Below, piece by piece: positions 37,059 through 49,349 of a stretch of DNA of 64,000 bases. The notes beneath the pieces were generated by a model, which worked only from the letters and a program-made list of their open reading frames with translations, was not told where the DNA came from and searched no databases. A program made the translations under genes and the position numbers. Position 1 is the first letter of the stretch, and every line of letters starts with the position of its first letter. The stretch is from Gossypium raimondii (taxonomy: Eukaryota > Streptophyta > Magnoliopsida > Malvales > Malvaceae), in assembly GCF_025698545.1 (NCBI RefSeq), contig NC_068572.1:3906001-3970000 (forward strand). The letters are read 5' to 3'.

Positions 37059-39906
37059 AAAGCTTTAGGTGCTAGACTCGGGTAGTTTCACAACCAGCAG
37101 TACATATGCCAAAACTTTGACCATATTCTCCATTCTCTCCCACACAAAGTCTCATTGCATTCCTCCCTTTATCATTTGTTGTAACAAAAGAATAGTCAAT
37201 TCGACTGTTGAGTAAGTGGTTAGCCAATCAATAGAAGGATCTGCTCCTTTGATTGGATTTAGTTAGCCATCTTCTTTTGTATTCATTTCAGCCTAAGTAG
37301 ATATGGTTGCCAGCACACTTAGTATCTAGTCTAAACAATCTTCCACTATATGAGTTGCAAGCTTTGCTCTCTTGCTCCTTAAGGCTAGTGGAGTTTTTGT
37401 GTTTCTTGTTACGTGTCCTTCCACGAGTTGATGATAAGATCTCTTTTTTCTGGGAAAAAATTATCAGATGAAACGAAACAAAGCAAATCAATATGGATCC
37501 CACTTGGTGCAAGCTTATCAGCTACTCTAGGACTAGCTCTGTTTTCTGCTTGTGGTTTCTTTATCTGGAGAAGGAGAAACGTTCAAGGTATGCACTATTA
37601 GATCATGCTGGCATTTACAAATTTATGTTATAATCTTATAGCCAATCACATTTTGTTTTATTACAGAGGATAAAGGCCAAGAAGTTCGATTACTTGACTT
37701 GGTAATGGGAAGTGTTCCTCGTGGGAACTCAAGCGAAAATTTTGATCTACAAAATGTAGGAAGGTCGCAGGAGTTTCCTTCAATTCAATTGAATATTTTA
37801 CAAGCAGCAACCAATAATTTTTGTGATGAAAATAAGCTAGGACAAGGTGGGTTTGGCCCTGTATACAAGGTAATTATGGTTAGGAACTAAAATAACGTGG
37901 TTAAGAAAAAATGCATGTTCATATGTTAATTTGTAGGGCACACTAGCGGATGGAAAAGAAATTGCAGTTAAAAGGCTCTCAAGAACTTCTGGTCAAGGGC
38001 TGCTTGAGTTCAAGAATGAGGTCATGTTAATTGCCAAATTACAGCATAGGAATCTTGTGAGGCTGTTAGGATGCTGCTTAGAGAAAAACGAAAAGTTGCT
38101 TGTATATGAATTCATGCCCAACAAAAGCCTTGACGTGTTCCTATTCGGTTTGATCCTTCAACCTTGAAATAACAACATTATCTTATACATACACAAAATA
38201 AATTTGAATATTTAACTTGTCATTTCTTTTTCTCTCCTTCTTGAGCATTTGTCAGATTCGAGTTTGCCTGCCCAACTAGTTTGGCAAAAACGATTCAATA
38301 TTATTAAAGGAACTGCCCGAGGTATCATGTATCTGCATGAGGATTCTCGTCTTAGAATTATCCACAGAGACCTTAAAGCAAGTAATGTTTTACTTGACCA
38401 TGAGATGAATCCGAAAATTTCGGACTTTGGTATGGCAAAAATTTGTGGCCGAGATCAGAATGAAGCAAATACAAATAGAGTAGTCGGAACATAGTAAGTC
38501 TATTAATTGGTTCTTCCCAACTTATTAACTCATAAGCTTACAGGGTTACATCTACTTATTTTCTTCACCATTAGTTGTTGCCAACTTCAACTTATCCATA
38601 TTCATCGACCAGTTCTGAGAAATATGTCCTCTACATCAATATCATATAAACTAGAAGGACCCCATGCAAGCAATGAATCTTAGTATGTTTCATGGTTAGT
38701 GATTAGAAACAGAACTTGGTTTTGTTACTGAGAGTATCTGATATGTGATTGATATACACTGAAAATCAGTTCATGTTTGTAAAGTTTCTTATGATTATCT
38801 AATTTTGATTTAGTTTTTCTTCATTGTTTCTTATAAACTACAACAGTGGATACATGGCACCCGAGTATGCTATGGAAGGACTTTTTTCTGTCAAATCTGA
38901 TGTTTTCAGTTTCGGTGTCCTTTTGGTGGAGGTTATAAGTGGAAAAAGGAATAATGGGTTTCATCTTTCAGAATACGGTGAAAGCCTCCTGACTTTTGTA
39001 TGTTTTCTTATCCTATCAAAATTTAAATAATAGATTAATACCATGTTATGTATACTACGCTAATTCTAAGTAAGAATCGTAGGCGTGGAAACTATGGTCC
39101 AAAGGAGAAGGAATGGAGTTACTGGATAAGCATCTTGTTGAGTCGAGTGTGCCCAATGAGGTTGTTGGTGTTTAAGGGCAGCAGCAAGCTGCTTTGATCT
39201 TGCTTGGACAGCAAGCCTCAAGGCTTGCAGAAGAAACAAACGCAGAAAGAAAACAGAAAAGAAGCTTGCGAGTGGAAAGCAGAAAAGAAAAGAGAGAATT
39301 TGAATGAAAAACAACCTGAAATTTTTCATTAACTTGAGAATAAGGCCTTAAGCCATTACATATACCAGCTAACTTGTAAAACAAACAAGTTATCACCTAA
39401 TCAACTACCGAACACCACTAATATGCATTGAAACTTACAAGATTAGCTTGCATAATAGCTTTACTGATTTTTAGTCAATCAACATCAAAACATCTACCTA
39501 CTAAGTTCAAAATGAAGTAGATTACAAAAGGATTAAGGAACAACTAAATGTGGCAACTAGATCAGAACTTTGAGCTTCAGCTGCTGCACACCATGGCTCG
39601 ACTGCATGCTGACTTTCCTCTTGCATGGCCACCTTTGTTGATCAGCACCTGGCATGGGAACTAACCTCAACAGAGGTGCTTAAATGCATCCAAATTGGGT
39701 TATTGTGCGTGCAATCAGATCCGGCAGACAGACCGACTATGTCAACAGTGGTTGCAATGTTAGGAAGCGACACCATAACAGTTCCTCTACCAGCGAAACC
39801 TGCATTTTATGTTGGACGTTTTATTGCAGAATCAGTTCAACCCAATTCAAGTGATAAAATATGTTCTGTTAATGAAGTTACGATTTCAAACATGTCACCT
39901 CGGTGA
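37059..39906 (+). pseudogene. CRK A: receptor-like kinase pseudogene without ectodomain
   Basis: Positions 37059-37160 keep a frameshifted scrap of the DUF26 ectodomain (TTTAGGTGCTAGACTCGGGT). The rest of the ectodomain is deleted, and the sequence resumes in the region upstream of the transmembrane exon. The downstream exons match CRK B in size: 37468-37587 (transmembrane), 37667-37869, 37937-38147, 38256-38493, 38847-38997 and last exon 39083-39162 plus 39678-39906. Kinase motifs are intact ([41 protein letters not shown]), with KICG where B has KIFG. A 510-bp solo LTR interrupts the last exon; removing it and one TSD copy restores the 309-nt length seen in B. With no signal peptide or ectodomain it cannot be a normal receptor. 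Confidence 0.88.
39163..39672 (-). mobile_element. Solo LTR (510 bp) inside the last exon of CRK A
   Basis: Read on the minus strand it runs TGTTGAGGTTAG to ACACCAACA. The flanking direct repeat is GAGGT at 39158-39162 and 39673-39677; CRK B has a single GAGGT there (48210-48214). It is related to the solo LTR at 42734-43220, which lies in the opposite orientation (shared GTCAGCATGCAG near one end and CACCAACA at the other). Confidence 0.9.
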
Positions 39907-40123
39907 TTGATTAGTCATTCCATCTTCAAGTTTTTCACTATTACAAGATATGATAGATTCTAAAAATTTTGTTAAGCCGCTCTTTTAGCTAAATGTTCTG
40001 CAACATTCCAGCAAAACACAGGGAGATGTTCTTCCGAGTTTTCTGTATTGGTCTTTGATATATATGTAAAAAATGACAAAGGGGTATGAAAAATTGGTAT
40101 GAAGCTGACTTTTCAAATCCAAA

Positions 40124-42015
40124 GTGGGAACGGTGGGAAAATCATTCCATTACCGAAGACAGAGCAGCAAAAACGAGTCTATTTGTTCAAAACTGACTTT
40201 TCAACGAGTATGGATGAGAAGGTACAATTTTCGTTTCATTTTTCTTGGATACAATTAATTTCACCACTTTGCTAAGCTCAAGGTAGACTTTGATTTCGAC
40301 CAAGTCAAAAAATAAAACCCGAAAGAAAAGTCCTTGGACTTTATTATCTGTCAACTTCAACCTCCTAAAGGAGGAAACATGGAATTATCTCATTACAAAA
40401 TGGTAATACACAATTAGTAGCTCTGGTGATTCCAGAGCACAACCTCCAAAATGAGGTTTCAATTTCGGGCATACTTCCTCGATAAGGTTTGAATATTCTG
40501 AAAACCATCATCCTATATGTGGTTCAAATAAAATCAAATTATCAATGCTTTCCATATGCAAAGTAGGGGCTGAAGTCCCATTAGAATCTACCGTATTAAG
40601 TATTAACTAGCTCAATGATTCTGAAAACTGGCCTATAACAGGCACGTAGTATTGTATGAACAATGAAACCAAAGGAACTTCAAAAATAGTGAGAACAGTA
40701 GAAAAATCATTCCATTGCCGCTGATAGTCAGTGTTGGATTTTTTTATTACCGAACGGTGGGAACGGTGGGAAAATCATTCCATTACCGAAGACAGAGCAG
40801 CAAAAACGAGTCTATTTGTTCAAAACTGACTTTTCAACGAGTATGGATGAGAAGGTACAATTTTCGTTTCATTTTTCTTGGATACAATTAATTTCACCAC
40901 TTTGCTAAGCTCAAGGTAGACTTTGATTTCGACCAAGTCAAAAAATAAAACCCGAAAGAAAAGTCCTTGGACTTTATTATCTGTCAACTTCAACCTCCTA
41001 AAGGAGGAAACATGGAATTATCTCATTACAAAATGGTAATACACAATTAGTAGCTCTGGTGATTCCAGAGCACAACCTCAAAATGAGGTTTCAATTTCGG
41101 GCATACTTCCTCGATAAGGTTTGAATATTCTGAAAACCATCATCCTATATGTGGTTCAAATAAAATCAAATTATCAATGCTTTCCATATGCAAAGTAGGG
41201 GCTGAAGTCCCATTAGAATCTACCGTATTAAGTATTAACTAGCTCAATGATTCTGAAAAACTGGCCTATAACAGGCACGTAGTATTGTATGAACAATGAA
41301 ACCAAAGGAACTTCAAAAATAGTGAGAACAGTAGAAAAATCATTCCATTGCCGCTGATAGTCAGTGTTGGATTTTTTTATTACCGAACGGTGGGAACGGT
41401 GGGAAAATCATTCCATTACCGAAGACAGAGCAGCAAAAACGAGTCTATTTGTTCAAAACTGACTTTTCAACGAGTATGGATGAGAAGGTACAATTTTCGT
41501 TTCATTTTTCTTGGATACAATTAATTTCACCACTTTGCTAAGCTCAAGGTAGACTTTGATTTCGACCAAGTCAAAAAATAAAACCCGAAAGAAAAGTCCT
41601 TGGACTTTATTATCTGTCAACTTCAACCTCCTAAAGGAGGAAACATGGAATTATCTCATTACAAAATGGTAATACACAATTAGTAGCTCTGGTGATTCCA
41701 GAGCACAACCTCCAAAATGAGGTTTCAATTTCGGGCATACTTCCTCGATAAGGTTTGAATATTCTGAAAACCATCATCCTATATGTGGTTCAAATAAAAT
41801 CAAATTATCAATGCTTTCCATATGCAAAGTAGGGGCTGAAGTCCCATTAGAATCTACCGTATTAAGTATTAACTAGCTCAATGATTCTGAAAAACTGGCC
41901 TATAACAGGCACGTAGTATTGTATGAACAATGAAACCAAAGGAACTTCAAAAATAGTGAGAACAGTAGAAAAATCATTCCATTGCCGCTGATAGTCAGTG
42001 TTGGATTTTTTTATT
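40124..42015 (+). repeat. Three tandem copies of a 633-bp unit downstream of CRK A
   Basis: Unit starts are at 40124, 40757 and 41390, each beginning GTGGGAACGGTGGGAAAATC and ending near GATAGTCAGTGTTGGATTTT. Copies differ by single-base indels (for example CCTCCAAAA against CCTCAAAA), so the triplication is recent. CRK B has only one copy (48664-49275). The junction ATTACCGAAC shares ATTACCGA with the sequence about 20 bp into the unit. No coding frame is conserved. Confidence 0.92.
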
Positions 42016-42289
42016 AAAAGTTTAGGGTTTAATTAAAATTTTTAAAAAAATTTGGAGGATTTAATGAAAATATTTAAAAATATTTTAAGAATATTTTAAC
42101 ATTATAACTTTTGAAAATAATAAATTTTATTATTTCATTTATTAATTTAGATCATATACATATTTTCTTCCTTGGATTTGAAGTATAATTTAGATTTGCA
42201 GTTATTGGTTGGATTTGATGTTATAGGAAATTATGTTGACAATTCGGGTTCTATATGAATGAAAATTGGATGTTAAAAATATGCTAAAG

Positions 42290-42695
42290 TTAGTGGTGCT
42301 TTTTCCACAAACGTCGTTAAAGAACATGACTTTTAGCGGCGCTTTTACTAAAAACACCATTAAAGAACATGACCTTTAGCAGCGTTATTAAGAAGAGCGC
42401 CGCTAAAAAACATTTAAAACCCTCGAAGGTTATGTTCTTTAGCGGTGTTTGTAGAAAAAGCATTGTTAAAGGTTATGTTGGCGTGAGAAAAGCGCCGCTA
42501 AAGGTCATGTTCTATAGCGGTGTTTTTGTGAGAAACGCCGCTAAAGATCATATTCTATAGCGTCACTTTTTCACATAGACGCTGTAAAATTTAGCGACGT
42601 CATCTATAACGACGTTTTTGTGGCGGTTATAAAAATGCAACATATAGTTCGCGGCGCTTATAAGCCCCGCTATAGGCCAAAAAAACACCACTCTA
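42290..42695. repeat. CACTA right-end remnant, third family member
   Basis: Degenerate AGCGGCG/CGCCGCT hairpin units (for example GAGCGCCGCTAAAAA near 42400) lead to GCCAAAAAAACACCACTC, the counterpart of the last bases before the right TIR of element P. The terminal GTTTTGGTGTAGTG is not recognisable. It lies between the tandem repeats and the promoter of CRK B. Confidence 0.6.
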
Positions 42696-42733
42696 TTTTC
42701 CTGACTGCAGCAACATTACATTAAATTAGTAAG

Positions 42734-43220
42734 TGATGAAGTTGGTCAGCATGCAGCAAACACTCGACAGCAAGCAGGCCATGAAGACCAAGCTATGCAG
42801 GAGCTGCTGCAACAAGTTGTTTTTTGTTCCTTTTGTAAACTTTAGTTCATGAAATGGGTCTTAGTTCATTTCTAACTAAGTTAAGTATTTGATTGATGTA
42901 ATTGGCTAATGTATGAGCTGTAAACGCAGCTTTGTATAGGTTTACAAGTTAAAATTTCAAGTTTCCATGTAATTAGTAGAGGGAGGTAATGTTTAGGTGA
43001 TTACTTGCTGTTTTTGACAAGCTTAGTGCTTGATTTATGTATTGGCATCATGTCATTGTTTATTCAATGAATGAATCAGATTTTGTTCATCAAATACTCT
43101 CCATTTTTCCTTAACTTTTCTTCTTTCTTTTGCTCGAATTTGTTTGTTTGCTCAGCAAGTATCAAGGCTTGTTGCACAAGACACAAGCTGAGCTTGTCTG
43201 CTTCTGTTCCAGCACCAACA
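42734..43220 (+). mobile_element. Solo LTR (487 bp) upstream of CRK B
   Basis: It begins TGATGAAGTTGGTCAGCATG and ends CCAGCACCAACA, with the direct repeat GTAAG at 42729-42733 and 43221-43225. It belongs to the same family as the insertion in CRK A but in the opposite orientation. Its end lies 246 bp upstream of the CRK B start codon, so it forms part of the upstream region of that gene. Confidence 0.88.
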
Positions 43221-43307
43221 GTAAGGAATCCAAAAGAAGATTGTCCACTGAACAAACCTTTCCTTCTCATATTAGGTATGATTGAGGAATTAAAGACCAA
43301 GTTTCGT

Positions 43308-43357
43308 TTGACTTTTAAAAGCTTCAAGACTTTTGCTTTAATGAGCGGTCTTTGACT
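43308..43357 (+). promoter_or_regulatory. Two W-box cores upstream of CRK B
   Basis: TTGACT occurs at 43308-43313 and 43352-43357, within 160 bp of the start codon. TTGAC(C/T) is the WRKY-factor core, and CRK genes are commonly WRKY-responsive. Only the motif is seen; binding is inferred. In fragment C the first is changed (CTGACT) and the second is kept. Confidence 0.4.
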
Positions 43358-43466
43358 CTTTCTCCAACTCAATCCCCCATCTCTTCTTTGCCATGAAAAA
43401 TCTGGAATAATAAGTTCCCACTTCTTTCTTTTGGGTTTCGTTTCCTTCAAATTATACAACCTCAAA

Positions 43467-46400
43467 ATGTGGGTTAAATTTACAGCTCTTTCTTCAATTC
43501 TCTCCCATCTGCTTCTCAGCATCAGTCTTGTTGAGGCATTCATAAGATGCTACGACACTGGTAATTTCACCATAAATAGTACCTATGGTAAAAATCGGGA
43601 CCTTATTCTTGCTTCTCTCCCACCGAATGTCTCTGCAAAAGGTGGTTTCTTCACTGCCAATGTTGGCCAAAACGCCTACAAAGTTTACGCTCTTGGTATG
43701 TGCAGAGGAGACTCTAGTCGTGACGATTGTTATAAATGTGTCAATTCTACAATCCACGACCTCAAAGCTAACTGTCCCAACCAGAAGGAAGCCCTTTCAT
43801 GGGAAGGGCAACCATGTCATGTACACTATGCAGATCGCTCGTTTTATGGAACCCTGGAGGAGTTAGGAAACCCTGAGGCAGGCTATAATACGGGCGACAT
43901 CAAATCTAACTTAACAGAATTTGATACGATTTGGGAGAGTTTGATGGACACAGTGGTGAGAAACGCTTCCAACGGCTCTTCTACTCGTAAGTATGCAACC
44001 AGGGAGGCAGACTTTACAGTATTCCAAAAGATATATGCGCTAATGCAGTGCACTCCAGATTTATCACACGAGGATTGTGATTCCTGCCTAAGGCAATCCG
44101 TGAGTAACTATGAAAGCTGTTGCCATGGGAAGCAAGGAGGTTATGTTACGAGGCCTAGCTGTTATTTCCGCTGGGATTTGTATCCTTTCTATTCTATAAC
44201 AACCCCATCTCCTTCCCCAGATATAAAAGGTATGTAGGCATCTTCTACATGACTCATGAGTAAATTGAATTAAATTAAAATTAGAATAAATAAGCATCTT
44301 TTCAAAGAAAATGAATTCTAGTAGGTATCATTCTAAAAGGGCTCGACATCTATAAGCAAATATATTATATATTAAAATAAAATAATTATATCAGTAAAAA
44401 TGCTATAAAGGTCATCAACACTAACGCACATAGGTTGGATAAGGTTATAGCCTAAAGGATTTTGAACCTTTATTTCTGCCTTTTCATAGTAGGTAATTAA
44501 AGTTTGAATTTTGTTGGCTAGCTATGTATTGTTTGAATGTTTAAAGGGTTGCCCTTTGTTTAAACTATTACAATTTGATTTTTCCACATCAACTCCGCCA
44601 TAATCTTCACCTCAATAAACATATATAGCAAACTCCATACCATAATAAATTTGTTCCTTTAACTATTTCCCACAACTTCCATGGTCAAATGTAATGAATA
44701 GTGCATCAAGAAACAACTATCTTCCTCTAATTAATAAATTCGCAAACTCCCATTTATAAAAAATTCATTGAGTTAGGCTCAATTGCAAAACTTCAATTAC
44801 ATGCTTTCTAAAGTCTCTAATATCCCATCACATAATTTCACATAAAGTGTAAAAATTGGCCATCACCATTTTCCTGGAATAGGACTTTTAAGCTCTAATA
44901 TCTCATACAGTAGTCTTTTTGTTCATCGATCTCACACAATGTATACCAAGACTATCATAATTTTGAAAATTTGAAAAGAGCTTAACGTCTATAAGCAACC
45001 AAAACTTACTGTTATTGTTATCTAATTTGTAATTATTTCTCGTAGTTATCTGATATCCTAGACTTGCAAAATTACAAAATTTGTCCAAATATTCATCCAA
45101 TTTGAGAGCCTTCTTTTCTCAATCCAGCACTCTTCTTCGTCTCTGATTGCATTTGATTCAAACAAAAAATTTGAGGCTTTCCTATGTTTTTCATTTGTTG
45201 GAACAAAGAAAGTCAGTTCCACTGCTGACTAAGTGGTTAGCCAATTTATAAAAGAAAAACCCCTTAACGAAAGCTTTCATATGGAAAATTTTGCAGGCAT
45301 CAATCTAACCTACCAAAGCTTTAGGTGCTATAATGACTCGGGTAGTTTCACAACCAGCAGTACATATGGAAAAAACCTTGACCATATTCTCGATTCTCTC
45401 CCACACAACGTCTCTGAAAATGGTGGTTTCTATGAAGCCATTGGTGGCCAAGACTCCAACAAAGCTTACGCTCTTGGGATGTGCAGAGGAGACTTAAGTA
45501 AAGGTGACTGTTATCGTTGTGTCAGTTCCTCGGTTAATGATCTCAGAGTTAAGTGTTTTCACTGGAAAGAAGCCGTTTCATTGGCAGTTTTACGACCTTG
45601 TATTGTACACTATGCAAATCGCACATTTTTTGGAAACTTGGAGGTAGAACCCACGGATGCAGCTCATAACAATGAAAGCATCAAATCGGACGTACTAACA
45701 AAATTTGAAATGGCTTGGGATGGTTTGGTGGTCAGTTTGAGGAGAAATGCTTCCAACGGCTCTTCTAAGTTTTATGCAACTGAGGAAGCAAAATTTACAG
45801 AATCTCAAACTATATATGCACTAATGCAATGCACCCCAGATTTATCACAGGAAAATTGTTGGACCTGCCTAAAGCGAGCCACAGAAACCCATAATGATTG
45901 TTGCCGTGCGAAGCAAGGTGGTTTTGTTCAGAAGCCAAACTGTTATTTCCTCTGGGATTTGCATCCCTTCTATGCACTAGGACCTGACAATACATTTACA
46001 AAAGGTAAGTATGGCTAGATGACTCGTAAGTAAATTGATGTAATAAAAATTACCAAATTGGAACATGGAAACCATCTATTCATTCAATCTCTAATATGGT
46101 TTGAGAGCCTTCTTTTCTGAATCCAGCATTCCTCATAGCCAACGACTTAACCACAGCTCCTTTTCTCAATCCTTCTCATCTTCTTCATCTCTGATTATAT
46201 TTGATTCAAACAAAAAAATTGCAAGATCATTTGTTGTAACAAAAGAATAGTCAATTCGACTGTTGAGTAAGTGGTTAGCCAATCAATAAAAGGATCTGCT
46301 CCTTTGATTGGATTAAGTTAGCCACCTTCTTTTGTATTCATTTCAGCCTAAGTAGATATGGTTGCCAGCACACTTAGTATCTAGTCTAAACAATCTTCCA

Positions 46401-48444
46401 CTATATGAGTTGCAAGCTTTGCTCTCTTGCTTCTTAAGGCTAGTTGAGTTTTTGTGTTTCTTGTTACGTGTCCTTCCACGAGTTGATGATAAGATCTCTT
46501 TTTTCTGGGGAAAAATTATCAGATGAAACGAAACAAAACAAACCAATATGGATACCACTTGGTGCAAGCTTATCAGCTACTCTAGGACTAGCTCTGTTTT
46601 CTGCTTGTGGTTTCTTTATCTGGAGAAGGAGAAACGGTCAAGGTATGCACTATTAGATCATGCTGGCATTTACAAATTTATGTTATAATCTTATAGCCAA
46701 TCACATTTTGTTTTATTACAGAGGATAAAGGCCAAGAAGTTCAATTACTTGACTTGGTAATGGGAAGTGTTCCTCGTGGGAACTCAAGCGAAAATTTTGA
46801 TCTACAAAATATAGGAAGGTCGCAGGAGTTTCCTTCAATTCAATTGAATATTTTACAAGCAGCAACCAATAATTTTTGTGATGAAAATAAGCTAGGACAA
46901 GGTGGATTTGGCCCTGTATACAAGGTAACTATGGTTAGGAACTAAAATAACGTAGTTAAGAAAAAATGCATGTTCATATGTTAATTTGTAGGGCACACTA
47001 GCGGATGGAAAAGAAATTGCAGTTAAAAGGCTCTCAAGAACTTCTGGTCAAGGGCTGCTTGAGTTCAAGAATGAGGTCATGTTAATTGCCAAATTACAGC
47101 ATAGGAATCTTGTGAGGCTGTTAGGATGCTGCTTAGAGAAAAACGAAAAGTTGCTTGTATATGAATTCATGCCCAACAAAAGCCTTGACATGTTCCTATT
47201 CGGTTTGATCCTTCAACCTTGAAATAACAACATTATCTTATACATACACAAAATAAATTTGAATATTTGACTTGTCATTTCTTTTTCTCTCCTTCTTGAG
47301 CATTTGTCAGATTCGAGTTTGCCTGCCCAACTAGTTTGGCAAAAACGATTCAATATTATTAAAGGAACTGCCCGAGGTATCATGTATCTGCATGAGGATT
47401 CTCGTCTTAGAATTATCCACAGAGACCTTAAAGCAAGTAATGTTTTACTTGACCATGAGATGAATCCGAAAATTTCGGACTTTGGTATGGCAAAAATTTT
47501 TGGCCGAGATCAGAATGAAGCAAATACAAATAGAGTAGTCGGAACATAGTAAGTCTATTAATTGGTTCTTCCCAACTTATTTAACTCATAAGCTTACAGG
47601 GTTACATCTACTTATTTTCTTCACCATTAGTTGTTGCCAACTTCAACTTATCCATATTCATCGACCAGTTCTGAGAAATATGTCCTCTACATCAATATCA
47701 TATAAACTAGGACCCCATGCAAGTAATGAATCTTAGTATGTTTCATGGTTAGTGATTAGAAACAAAACTTGGTTTTGTTACTGAGAGTATCTGATATGTG
47801 ATTGATATACATTGAAAATCAGTTCATGTTTGTAAAGTTTCTTATGATTATCTAATTTTGATTTAGTTTTTCTTCATTGTTTCTAATAAACTACAACAGT
47901 GGATACATGGCACCTGAGTATGCTATGGAAGGACTTTTTTCTGTCAAATCGGATGTTTTCAGTTTCGGTGTCCTTTTGCTGGAGATTATAAGTGGAAAAA
48001 GGAATAATGGGTTTCATCTTTCAGAATGCGGTGAAAGCCTCCTGACTTTTGTATGTTTTCTTATCCTATCAAAATTTAAATAATAGATTAATACCATGTT
48101 ATGTATACTACGCTAATTCTAAGTAAGAATTGTAGGCGTGGAAACTATGGTCCAAAGGAGAAGGAATGGAGTTACTGGATAAGCATCTTGTTGAGTCGAG
48201 TGTGCCCAATGAGGTCCTTAAATGCATCCAAATTGGGTTATTGTGCGTGCAATCAGATCCGGCAGACAGACCAACTATGTCAACAGTGGTTGCAATGTTA
48301 GGAAGCGACACCATAACAGTTCCTCTACCAGCGAAACCTGCATTTTATGTTGGACGTTTTATTGCAGAATCAGTTCAACCCAATTCAAGTGATAAAATAT
48401 GTTCTGTTAATGAAGTTACGATTTCAAACATGTCACCTCGGTGA
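43467..48444 (+). CDS. CRK B: cysteine-rich receptor-like kinase with doubled ectodomain exon
   Basis: Eight exons join in frame: 43467-44229, 45297-46004, 46523-46642, 46722-46924, 46992-47202, 47311-47548, 47900-48050, 48136-48444 (900 aa). Exon 1 carries a signal peptide (about residues 1-24) and two DUF26/Gnk2 domains; exon 2 is a second two-domain ectodomain lacking a signal peptide. All four show C-x8-C-x2-C ([52 protein letters not shown]). Both ectodomain exons end in phase 1, so either can splice to the transmembrane exon ([20 protein letters not shown]). The kinase has the glycine loop [11 protein letters not shown], Lys610, HRDLKASN (Asp707) and DFG (Asp725), so it is an RD serine/threonine kinase at the plasma membrane, probably in stress or defence signalling. 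Transcripts using only exon 1 are possible; exon 2 could also be a relic of a neighbouring gene. Confidence 0.82.
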
Positions 48445-48663
48445 TTGATTAGTCATTCCCATCTACAATTTTTTCACTATTACAAGATATGATAGATTCT
48501 AAAAATTTTGTTAAGCCGCTCTTTTAGCTAAATGTTCTGCAACATTCCAGCAAAACACAGGGAGATGTTCGTCCGAGTTTTCTGTATTGATCTTTGATAT
48601 ATATGTAAAAAAATGACAAAGGGGTATGAAAAATTGGTATGAAGCTGACTTTTCAAATCCAAG

Positions 48664-49275
48664 GTGGGAACGGTGGGAAAATCATTCCATTACCGAAGAC
48701 AGAGCAGCAAAAACGAGTCTATTTGTTCCAAACTGACTTTTCAACGAGTATGGATGAGAAGGTACAAGTTTCGTTTCATTTTTCTTGGATACAATTAATT
48801 TCACCACTTTGCTACGCTCAAGGTAGACTTTGATTTCGACCAAGTCAAAAAAGAAAACCCGAAAGACAAGTTCCTTGGACTTTATTATCTCTCAACTTCA
48901 ACCTCCTAAAGGAAGAAACATGGAAGTATCTCATTACAAAATGGTAAGACACAATTAGTAGCTCTGGTGATTCCAAAGCCCAACCTCCAAAATGAGGTTT
49001 CAATTTCGGGCGTACTTCCTCGATAAGGTTTGAATATTCTGAAAACCATCATCCTATATGTGGTTCAAATAAAATCAAATTATCAATGCCTTCCATATGC
49101 AAAGTAGGGGCTGGATTCCCATCACAATCTACCGTATTAAGTATTAACTAGCTCAATGATTCTGAAAAACTGGCCTATAGTATGAACAATGAAACCAAAG
49201 GAACTTCAAAAATAGTGAGAACAGTAGAAAAATCATTCCATTGCCGCTGATAGTCAGTGTTGGATTTTTATATTA
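48664..49275 (+). repeat. Single copy of the 633-bp-type unit downstream of CRK B
   Basis: This corresponds to one unit of the tandem array at 40124-42015, with more point differences and a short deletion (GGCCTATAGTATGAAC in place of the longer form). It marks the right part of the A/B segmental duplication, which fades out near 49350. Confidence 0.85.
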
Positions 49276-49349
49276 AAAGTTTAGGGTTTAATTAAATTTT
49301 TTTTAAAAAATTGGAGGATTTAGTGAGAATATTTAAAAATTTTGGTAGG

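Noticed and set aside
40124..42015. Tandem array as LTRs of a small retroelement
   Set aside because: The units abut directly with no internal region, no TG..CA ends and no target duplication; a simple tandem duplication fits better.
43076..43543. 155-residue minus-strand frame antisense to the CRK B leader
   Set aside because: It crosses the solo LTR boundary, the promoter and the start of CRK B, and has no domain; chance frame.
45233..46018. Reading the second CRK ectodomain as a separate secreted protein starting at an upstream ATG
   Set aside because: The N-terminus has no signal peptide, while a good acceptor at 45296/45297 in matching phase points to an internal exon. Not fully excluded.
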